From: Flavobacteriales bacterium
GTDB lineage: Bacteria > Bacteroidota > Bacteroidia > Flavobacteriales_D > CAJJDF01
Direction: 5' to 3'
Assembly: GCA_020630395.1 (NCBI GenBank)
Contig: JAHDBM010000027.1
Location: forward strand, 1-38,911
DNA: 38,911 nt
Position numbers and translations under genes: made by a program. The first letter of the stretch is position 1. Each line of letters begins with the position of its first letter. The notes under the pieces were generated by a model. That model was not told where the DNA came from. It did no database searches and saw nothing but the letters and a program-made list of their open reading frames with translations. Below are positions 16,546 to 23,047 of the stretch, one piece after another.

Positions 16546-17205
16546 TTATGCTTTCCAAAGGTAGGGAAATAATAAAAAGGCTAAGGCAATTACCAATATA
16601 TTTATACTTAAAAGTGTTAAAATGAGATCAAAAGCCTGACTAAAACCACCTCCTAAGAATGCTAAATTTGTGAGCTGTAATGCAATAAGTAATGATGGTA
16701 GCACAATTGGAAAAGCTAAAATAGCTAATATTCCTATGTTATTATTGGTTTTAGCAGCTATTGCGCCAATCATGGTTAAGGTAGATGAAATTGTTGCTCC
16801 GCCTAGTAAACAGCTAACTAAAAAAAGAGAAGTGTTAAGTTCTTTTTTATCGGTTTCTATTAACATATTAAATAATAAAAAGATTAATAAAACGAGTAAC
16901 AAGGTTAAGAGTAAATTATAGATGATTTTTCCAATAATAAGTGCTCTTGGATTAATTAATGTATAAATAAAAAGTTGTTTTGAAGAGTTTTCGTTAATAA
17001 AGGACTTAGAAATAGCATTAGTTAACGAAAATAACATCACTACCCAAAATAATCCATTCCAAACAACTGATTTTTCTATTTCAGAAAAAGAAAGGTAACA
17101 TACAAAAACAGTACTCACTATGTACAAAACTATAGAACTAAAAAAGTGTTTTTGCTTTAATTCTATTGCTAGTTCATGTTTAATAAGATGCAGTACTTCT
17201 TTCAA
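16546..17205 (-). CDS. ccmB: Haem exporter membrane subunit CcmB
   Basis: CcmB is the membrane subunit of the CcmAB ABC complex that drives release of holo-CcmE. The 219-residue protein has six hydrophobic segments and the CcmB start pattern HLIKHELAIELKQKH. Other family-like stretches are WNGLFWVVMLF, LTNAISKSF, LLGGATISSTLTMIGAIAAKT and LAFPIVLPSLLIAL. The frame has no ATG before conserved sequence: an in-frame stop lies 15 bases upstream, so the start must be the TTG at 17205. It is the first gene of the operon. The ATPase gene ccmA is not adjacent, as is often so in Bacteroidota. Confidence 0.9.
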   Translation of the reverse strand: MKEVLHLIKHELAIELKQKHFFSSIVLYIVSTVFVCYLSFSEIEKSVVWNGLFWVVMLFSLTNAISKSFINENSSKQLFIYTLINPRALIIGKIIYNLLLTLLLVLLIFLLFNMLIETDKKELNTSLFLVSCLLGGATISSTLTMIGAIAAKTNNNIGILAILAFPIVLPSLLIALQLTNLAFLGGGFSQAFDLILTLLSINILVIALAFLLFPYLWKA

Positions 17206-17304
17206 TTTTTTAGCTAAGGTTTATTAAATGTAGGGAAATACACTAAACTTAAAAAATGTACTATTCAATAATTTTGTGATACATCTTGTCCTCATAACTA
17301 TCGT

Positions 17305-17340
17305 TTTGCGATATTAATAAAGGAATGAATTGTATGTTTG
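17305..17340 (+). promoter_or_regulatory. Candidate promoter of the orphan gene
   Basis: TTTG at 17305-17308 and TATGTTTG at 17333-17340 match the Bacteroidota -33 TTG and -7 TAnnTTTG elements with a 24-base spacing, close to the usual range. The -7 box ends 24 bases before the ATG at 17365. A second isolated TAATTTTG lies at 17269-17276. Confidence 0.45.
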
Positions 17341-17364
17341 TTCAAATAAAAATTATAAATATTA

Positions 17365-17823
17365 ATGGAAAACTTAAAAGATTATTTATTCTTGGATGAT
17401 GTAATGGGTATGAACTCAAAGCAAATTGGTAAACAAATTCATAGCTGTAGTGTATTAACACCAAATTATATTTTTGTTATTCCAAAAAAAGCAGTAGGTA
17501 TGTTTGTAATTGTAAATACCATAAAAACACATGATTTCTTTCAAGGTGGTGATATTGCTAATGGAGTTAAAAAAATGATTAATGCTTCAGATAATATAGT
17601 AGCATTGGAGGAATCTTTTAAGTCATTATTAGAAAATGATGAGCGTTATGTATATCCAATAGAAGAGGCTAAAACAATAAAGGTTAAAGGCTTTTTAGGA
17701 AGAAAAACTTTAATGTATAGAAAATCTGCAATGAATCATATGTCTATTAGTCCAAAAGGAAAAGCTATAGGTAAGGATTTAGTAGAGTGGCATTTAGGGA
17801 ACTATGAAAAAGTTATGGCTTAA
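17365..17823 (+). CDS. Conserved-looking hypothetical protein
   Basis: I do not recognise this 152-residue protein. It is predicted soluble and cytoplasmic, with no signal peptide or membrane helix. Strand-rich segments (NYIFVIPKKAVGMFVIVNTI) come first, then helical ones (IVALEESFKSLLENDE), a basic patch (KVKGFLGRKTLMYRK) and the end VEWHLGNYEKVMA. It is a lone plus-strand gene between the ccm operon and the lipid cluster. It is convergent with the adenylating enzyme gene, and the two stop codons overlap by 4 bases. A promoter candidate precedes it. A regulatory or stress role would be a guess. Confidence 0.7.
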   Translation: MENLKDYLFLDDVMGMNSKQIGKQIHSCSVLTPNYIFVIPKKAVGMFVIVNTIKTHDFFQGGDIANGVKKMINASDNIVALEESFKSLLENDERYVYPIEEAKTIKVKGFLGRKTLMYRKSAMNHMSISPKGKAIGKDLVEWHLGNYEKVMA

Positions 17824-17840
17824 GAGTAAATTGCTCTTAA
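17820..17840. terminator. Short hairpin at overlapping convergent stops
   Basis: TTAAGAG (17820-17826) and CTCTTAA (17834-17840) form a 7-bp stem with a 7-base loop. It starts in the shared stop region of the plus gene ending at 17823 and lies within the last codons of the minus gene. T-rich sequence follows on the plus strand, so it could end the plus transcript; support is weaker for the minus one. Confidence 0.4.
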
Positions 17841-19325
17841 TTTATCATAATCAATCTTAGCATTATGTCTAGGATCAAGCGGTATTTTTTTTATAAAATG
17901 TACCGCTTTTATTTTGTCGTGATTTTTTAAAATGTTTTTTTTGATCTGATTACGGTCTTCCCATGAAACAGGTTCAATAAAAGCTGTAATAACGTCTGTT
18001 TTTAAAACAGTTCCAACATGAATGTTTTTTTCTTGTGCCAACAAGTATTCATATATAAACGGAGATGTTAGCTCGTCTTTATCTATTATTATCTCTTTAA
18101 TTCTACCCAATAAATAGAGTTGACCGTCAATTAGTTTTCCAGCATCACCTGTTCTATGCCAAACAGTTTCTCCATCTTTTATTTTATTCTTTTTAGTATC
18201 TTCTTCGCTTAACAGGTATTCTTTTAGGACATGCTTTCCTGAGACTAAAATTTCTCCAACCTCCTGATCTTTAACCGAAAGTTCTTTTAAGTCTTGTTGA
18301 GTGAGTATTTCTTTATCAGTTTTCTTTATCAATTTTAGTTGAACATGATTGCTAGGTGTGCCAACTGGTAAGCCATTAGTGGTTATTTCCAGTTGTTTTT
18401 TAAGAAGCTGTTCTCCTAAAATGTGGCTAATAGGTTCAGCTTCTGTGGATCCGTATAATATATTAATATTAGCTTTTGGAAAAGTATGTTTGAATTGTGG
18501 TATATCATCTGGAAAAACGGGTGCTCCCCCAGTAAATATTTCGTTAGTATGAGATAATGAGATTGACTTGTCATTAGCTAAAACTCTGAAAAAGGAGGGA
18601 GAACTAATGATTCTATTAACCTTATTATCTATTAGATAACGTGAGACTTTAAAAGGCTTAATTTTATCTAATTTCTTTAAATTATAGTTTGGTAATACTG
18701 ATGAAGCACCTGTGCCTAAATTGCATAGAACAACAATTGGTAGCCCAATAAAATCACAGTGAGATTGATTGGTTTTTAGTTCATCCAATAATATGTTGTA
18801 TTGTGCTGTTAAAAATTCATGCGTTCTATTTGCAGCTTTTGGAATACTTGTGCTACCAGTGGTAAACGTAACTAGTACCGTTTCATCTTGAGCAACAGTT
18901 TCTGCTTTTTTAACTGGAATTGATGTTGTTTTAATACTACTATTAATAGTAATTTCTATTTTTCTGAGTGGAGCATATAAAAACTTCAGTAACCTTGCTT
19001 TTGTGCCACCAACAAATCCCTTACAAGGAACTTTGGTTAAGCAGTCTGTTAGTCTCTTTTTGTTTGCCCATTCATCTACAAAAACGGCTACTGCACCAAT
19101 TTTAAAGGTCGCCAATAGGAATACATAAAGGGAAATACTCATAGGTATAAACACTAATATTTTATCTCCCTTTTTTATTCCTTTAGCAAGTAGCTCGTCT
19201 GCTTTATGTTGAATAGCATAATCTAATTCTTGATAGGATATAGATTTTTTATTACTAATAATCGCTTTGTTTGTTGGATAACTATTAACTGCGTTTCCAA
19301 ATATGTTATATATGTTATGATTCAT
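17820..19325 (-). CDS. AMP-forming acyl-CoA synthetase-like enzyme, OleC-like
   Basis: The 501-residue protein belongs to the ANL superfamily, which activates a carboxylate with ATP as an acyl-adenylate. The phosphate loop reads TTGSTSIPK (155-163). The YGSTEAEP motif is at ~291, the hinge Asp region TGDAGKLIDGQLYLLGRIKEI at ~390-411, and the catalytic Lys in LDPRHNAKID at residue 490. The RHNAKI form of this last motif, and the early VDEWANKKRL segment where CoA ligases differ, are most like OleC, the beta-lactone synthetase of long-chain olefin synthesis. OleA, OleB and OleD are absent here. It is the last gene of the minus-strand lipid cluster, 11 bases after the SRPBCC gene. It may activate a fatty or isoprenoid acid; the substrate is unknown. 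Confidence 0.85.
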   Translation of the reverse strand: MNHNIYNIFGNAVNSYPTNKAIISNKKSISYQELDYAIQHKADELLAKGIKKGDKILVFIPMSISLYVFLLATFKIGAVAVFVDEWANKKRLTDCLTKVPCKGFVGGTKARLLKFLYAPLRKIEITINSSIKTTSIPVKKAETVAQDETVLVTFTTGSTSIPKAANRTHEFLTAQYNILLDELKTNQSHCDFIGLPIVVLCNLGTGASSVLPNYNLKKLDKIKPFKVSRYLIDNKVNRIISSPSFFRVLANDKSISLSHTNEIFTGGAPVFPDDIPQFKHTFPKANINILYGSTEAEPISHILGEQLLKKQLEITTNGLPVGTPSNHVQLKLIKKTDKEILTQQDLKELSVKDQEVGEILVSGKHVLKEYLLSEEDTKKNKIKDGETVWHRTGDAGKLIDGQLYLLGRIKEIIIDKDELTSPFIYEYLLAQEKNIHVGTVLKTDVITAFIEPVSWEDRNQIKKNILKNHDKIKAVHFIKKIPLDPRHNAKIDYDKLRAIYS

Positions 19326-19336
19326 AGTAAAGACAA

Positions 19337-19921
19337 TTAAATGTTATCTCCAATGCTTTTTTCACAGATTAATTTTACATTTTCTATGTTCTTTGTAAAA
19401 GCATCTTCAACATTATAGGCGAATAAAGCTAATGATAATTGGTCAATCCAAGAAGCATCATTGTTTAAGTACAATATAAAACTTAATTCACAAGTTTTAT
19501 TATCTAGTTCTTTATAGGTTTGCTCAGTTATTAAATGATTTGATGTAACGAGAAAATTTTGCATGTTGAAAATACTAAGTGTTCTATTTTTATTTTCAGT
19601 AACTGCTAATATTTCTTCATCCCAAATATTTCCAGAAGCTTCATTATTTAACTGAAAACATCTTCTTGTGCTTCCCACATGTCCATCTGGTATTACACTA
19701 TCATTTAGATTAGAAATGTGATCTACATACGAAGACCAATATTGTGCATTTTCAGAATCTCCCAAGAACTTATATACAAGCTCTACGGGAGCATTTATTT
19801 TTATAGTTGAGACAACTATTTTTTTATTTTTTTTCTCACAAAATTGGTATGGAGAACAAATTATTGCTACAATAATTGTAAATACTATTAAAGTCGGTAT
19901 TATGATGATTATTTTTTTCAT
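19337..19921 (-). CDS. Membrane-anchored SRPBCC (START-like) protein
   Basis: The 194-residue protein has an N-terminal hydrophobic anchor (~3-24) and then a START/polyketide-cyclase-type domain. Its opening, STIKINAPVELVYKFLGDSENAQYWSSYVDHI, split here as KINAPVELVYKFLGD and AQYWSSYVDHI, is the usual SRPBCC start. These domains form a hydrophobic cavity that binds lipids or aromatic ligands. It lies in the lipid cluster, 11 bases before the OleC-like gene and 112 bases after the GNAT gene. Binding or moving a lipid intermediate at the membrane face fits the context but is inference. Confidence 0.7.
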   Translation of the reverse strand: MKKIIIIIPTLIVFTIIVAIICSPYQFCEKKNKKIVVSTIKINAPVELVYKFLGDSENAQYWSSYVDHISNLNDSVIPDGHVGSTRRCFQLNNEASGNIWDEEILAVTENKNRTLSIFNMQNFLVTSNHLITEQTYKELDNKTCELSFILYLNNDASWIDQLSLALFAYNVEDAFTKNIENVKLICEKSIGDNI

Positions 19922-20033
19922 TTTTTTATTTGTTTAGTCTAATGGATAGACATTTTTGTTGTTCATTTAAGACATAGCTATCGCAAGCCATGTATAAATC
20001 ATGGTTAATTTTTTCTTATTTATTTTTGATTTT

Positions 20034-20996
20034 TTAGGCTACTTTTTTCCTGTATAAACTATAGGTTCTGTAGGTGCTAGCTCCTAGCTTTTCTTTGGAA
20101 ATATTAACTGAAGCATCATTCTCTTTGGCTATATATGCGTGTATTACAGTTGTTATATTGTTTTCAAAAGCGAGCATAGTTGCTTTATGAGATAAATATG
20201 AGCCAAGTCCTTTAATTTTTGTATTTGGATGTCTAGCAACTGTCTTAATAATAAGTTCCTTACTGTTATTCCATAAGTTTTCATAAGCTAGTAATACTGC
20301 TTGCAGTTCTCCTTTATGATTTTCGATTAACCTTATGTAAGAGGTGTCAATATGAGAAATAAATGGGGTATATTTTTTTAAAAAATCATCTTCTTTAATT
20401 GGGCTAAACAAAAAATTGTGTTTAAACGATTCGTTACTAAAAACAGCTAGATTATATAGTTCATTATCTAAGTTTTCTGTATTAATTCTACGAATTACCC
20501 ATCCCTTGTCTGATATTTCATTTTCTTTTTCTAAAATAAAGTCTTCAGAAAAAGTATTGCTTGCTACAATATTAGATTCATAGTGTTTAAGGACGCTAAA
20601 ACCATTGCTTTTTAAATAATCAGTATGTAATGGCTTAGTAACTTCTTCACCTAAGAATGGGGCAGGAGTTTCAGTATCCATTAAACGATAATTATGCCAT
20701 GTAGAACCATTAATTGGTCCAATGATTTGTTTACACAATTGTTCTTTAGCAATAATTGTTAGTTGGCTAAATAATTGATTAGCTACTTCATCATGTATAG
20801 CATCTAAATATCCAAATGCTATTGTAGAAGTATCATTAACTCTTATGTATGGATTTCGATAAACAACTAGTTTACCGATAATTTCTTCTCCATCTGTAGT
20901 TACTAATCCACCTAGTACATAATCTATTTCTGTAATAGGTTCATTAAAGCTCTGATGAAATTGTTCATCAGTTTTATATATAAATGTTGTGTTCAT
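20034..20996 (-). CDS. GNAT-fold N-acyltransferase-like protein
   Basis: The 320-residue protein looks like two GNAT-type lobes. The first contains GPINGSTWHNYRLM (~108-121), a phrase seen in several putative GNAT acyltransferases. The second carries an acetyl-CoA-type loop, TKIKGLGSYLSHKATMLAF (~260), followed by a strand and helix and a final YRTYSLYRKKV. No signal peptide or membrane segment is visible. It starts 22 bases after the kinase-like gene, so it is probably in the same transcript. It could acylate an amine on a lipid head group, for example the amino group left by the DUF3419 enzyme. That link is inference; the substrate cannot be read from sequence. Confidence 0.6.
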   Translation of the reverse strand: MNTTFIYKTDEQFHQSFNEPITEIDYVLGGLVTTDGEEIIGKLVVYRNPYIRVNDTSTIAFGYLDAIHDEVANQLFSQLTIIAKEQLCKQIIGPINGSTWHNYRLMDTETPAPFLGEEVTKPLHTDYLKSNGFSVLKHYESNIVASNTFSEDFILEKENEISDKGWVIRRINTENLDNELYNLAVFSNESFKHNFLFSPIKEDDFLKKYTPFISHIDTSYIRLIENHKGELQAVLLAYENLWNNSKELIIKTVARHPNTKIKGLGSYLSHKATMLAFENNITTVIHAYIAKENDASVNISKEKLGASTYRTYSLYRKKVA

Positions 20997-21018
20997 GATA
21001 TTAAATGTTTGGAGCCTA

Positions 21019-21690
21019 CTAGGCCATAATGACTTCTTTTACAAAGTATAATGAGCCAAGTGCGGTTAATGGAATAGTTAAATTGTCATATCCGTTTATG
21101 CTAAGGCCTTCTGCAATTGTGCATAATAATGAAATCCCTGCTGCTACAGATAGTGCAAATACAATGTTGCCATTGGCAAAAAGAATACCAGTTGTGAGTA
21201 TAAAACAAGAAATAAAGAACCCTAGATTACCTGCAAATGTTTTTTTGTTTCCCATTATGGTGTAGGGTCCATATCCAATTTTTTTGCCTGTTAAGGCAGC
21301 AATAGGATCACAGATAGCCAAGATTAGAATAGGTAAATAGTAAAAACCATAAATCTGCTCTTGCTGAAATATCCAAAAGCATCCGCATACTATTATTGGG
21401 AATATGGTGCTTCCTTTTGTTTCCCTTTCTACATCATTTATTGAGCCTAATAATTTAAGTGGTTTAGAGGCATACAAAATAACTAAGAACATCCCACATA
21501 AAATAGCTACACTAAGTAGCTGAGTAAAAAATAAAGGAAAGCTCAATGCAATTAATCCAGAAGCAATGTGAATGATTTTTCTGGTTAATTCAGTTGATAA
21601 TTTATATTTAATATAGGTCCATTCTATTGCTATGAATAAGAATAGGTATATCCCGCTATAGATAAAAAGTTGTTTAAATTCCATGGGCAT
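21019..21690 (-). CDS. Dolichol/phytol kinase-like integral membrane protein
   Basis: The 223-residue protein has about seven hydrophobic segments. It carries family motifs of CTP-dependent polyprenol kinases (SEC59/VTE5/Dgk1 type): TRKIIHIASG (~36-45), CDPIAALTGKKIG (~127-139) and GNKKTFAGNLGFF (~147-159), with a later EGLSINGYDNLTIP. Known members phosphorylate dolichol, phytol, geranylgeraniol or diacylglycerol, and phosphatidate cytidylyltransferases are distant relatives. Two starts are possible, at 21690 and 21684. In this cluster with HMG-CoA reductase, UbiA and CDP-archaeol synthase, an isoprenoid alcohol or isoprenoid glycerol is the best guess for substrate. An intergenic palindrome separates it from the DUF3419 gene. 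Confidence 0.78.
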   Translation of the reverse strand: MPMEFKQLFIYSGIYLFLFIAIEWTYIKYKLSTELTRKIIHIASGLIALSFPLFFTQLLSVAILCGMFLVILYASKPLKLLGSINDVERETKGSTIFPIIVCGCFWIFQQEQIYGFYYLPILILAICDPIAALTGKKIGYGPYTIMGNKKTFAGNLGFFISCFILTTGILFANGNIVFALSVAAGISLLCTIAEGLSINGYDNLTIPLTALGSLYFVKEVIMA

Positions 21691-21700
21691 TTGTTTAATC

Positions 21701-21766
21701 TTTCGACTCCGCTCAAGATGACAACTTTAAGAAAACTTAATAGTGTCATGCTGAGCGTAGTCGAAG
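21701..21766. repeat. REP-like palindrome (TTCGACTCCGCTCA type)
   Basis: TTTCGACTCCGCTCAAGATG with its extension to 21723 pairs, with few mismatches, with the arm at 21744-21766 reading TGTCATGCTGAGCGTAGTCG and on. The arms form a long imperfect stem of about 22 bp. Related sequence recurs at 25685-25707. Such intergenic repeats are common in Flavobacteriia and may end or process transcripts. Confidence 0.8.
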
Positions 21767-21770
21767 CATA

Positions 21771-22865
21771 TTATTTACAATCTACTACAAATCTTTTATA
21801 GAAAAAACCTTTATCTTTTGCTAAATGCTCTTTGGTCTTATTAGTAAGTCTATATGCTTTATTGTTACTCATAATTCGATCTACCATTAAGTTCCAATAG
21901 GCATATTTTGCATGTTCTGTTCCACCTTCTATAAGTTCTTTTTGTACAGAAGCAAAGGTTTCTTTATTTAGATACTCGAATATATTGGAAAGGTTAAACG
22001 CATCAAAAGGACCATGCTGTTCTATTGCATCCTTAGCAAAACCATTAATTAATGTAAGTTTATCTAGATTTTGTTTTACTTTTTCATAGTTCTCTTCTTG
22101 CACATAATGTGGTAGTTTATCTAAAAAACTTCCGGTTAATGCATAGTTTAACATGAAGTTATCATGAACATGCTTACTACTTAAATGCCTTTTTGCTTGA
22201 TTTAAAATAAAGGTAGACACACTACCTTCAAATTCTTTCATGAAGGACTTGTCTCTTCCAAGTCTTCCCATAATAAATCGACTAAAGAAAGCTTTAAAAA
22301 ACATTCTCCATCTCCAGGTGTCCCATGATTTATGAAAAAAAGCAGCTTGATCAGCTTCTGATTTTTCTTTTAATAGTTCTCTTACTTTCTTTTTAGAATG
22401 AATTAATGGAATAACTCTTTTAGAAAACAATTGAAAATACTTTTCAAATTTTCCTTGATGAACAATTCCTGCTTTTATAGTTTCAAGTTGGCTATCCCAG
22501 TATTTTTTGCATACATCAGATAGTTGAGGTCTAATGTTTTGATATGTTTCCATTCTAGTATTACCATCTTGAACATGAAAACCAATAAAGGCTAGATATT
22601 CATTTCTGTTTAGTAATAATATTGCTTGCTTTTTTAATTCGATTAAAAATAATTGGACTTCACTCACATCAACAGCTACTACTTTTTTAGGATTAGTAGT
22701 TAAAAGTGAAAATGAATTGTCTCCACCAGATCCAATTGATAAAATATTGTTGTTTTCATCTAGATCAAGACCCTTTAATAATAAATCAGCATCTTCCCAA
22801 CAATTCGCATAACGGATAATATCGAAGTCGACTTCTTTTAAATTTTTCTTTTCTTTTTTACTCAT
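21771..22865 (-). CDS. DUF3419/BtaA-like aminocarboxypropyl transferase
   Basis: The 364-residue protein matches the DUF3419 family: YANCWEDADLLLKGL (~19-33), an S-adenosylmethionine-binding loop LSIGSGGDNSFSLL (~42-55), then VAVDVSEVQ, and a late LSNIFEYLN. In betaine lipid synthesis BtaA of this family moves the 3-amino-3-carboxypropyl group of SAM onto diacylglycerol. The partner methyltransferase BtaB is not here, so if the chemistry is the same the product would keep a free amine as a homoserine ether. The acceptor may be an isoprenoid glycerol rather than diacylglycerol (inference from neighbours). The sequence is too diverged to name it BtaA. A 15-bp palindrome at 22885-22899 lies just upstream. 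Confidence 0.82.
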   Translation of the reverse strand: MSKKEKKNLKEVDFDIIRYANCWEDADLLLKGLDLDENNNILSIGSGGDNSFSLLTTNPKKVVAVDVSEVQLFLIELKKQAILLLNRNEYLAFIGFHVQDGNTRMETYQNIRPQLSDVCKKYWDSQLETIKAGIVHQGKFEKYFQLFSKRVIPLIHSKKKVRELLKEKSEADQAAFFHKSWDTWRWRMFFKAFFSRFIMGRLGRDKSFMKEFEGSVSTFILNQAKRHLSSKHVHDNFMLNYALTGSFLDKLPHYVQEENYEKVKQNLDKLTLINGFAKDAIEQHGPFDAFNLSNIFEYLNKETFASVQKELIEGGTEHAKYAYWNLMVDRIMSNNKAYRLTNKTKEHLAKDKGFFYKRFVVDCK

Positions 22866-22884
22866 CTTTCAATTTTTTATGATG

Positions 22885-22899
22885 AATGGTTAAACCATT
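22885..22899. promoter_or_regulatory. Perfect 15-bp dyad upstream of the DUF3419 gene
   Basis: AATGGTT and AACCATT flank a single central A, 20 bases before the DUF3419 start codon. The stem is too tight for a hairpin terminator, and the symmetry fits a dimeric regulator site. No copy was found elsewhere in the cluster by eye. Confidence 0.3.
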
Positions 22900-23047
22900 T
22901 TTATTTAACATACTGCTTCACCTTTAAATAGGTTATGACTCATAATGTTTTATGTCAATATTTTTGATTTAACTATGTAAGGCTTCATTTCAAAAGGCGT
23001 GCCAAAACTGTTAGAATATTGTTAATTATATTGTAACGCACTGGTTT

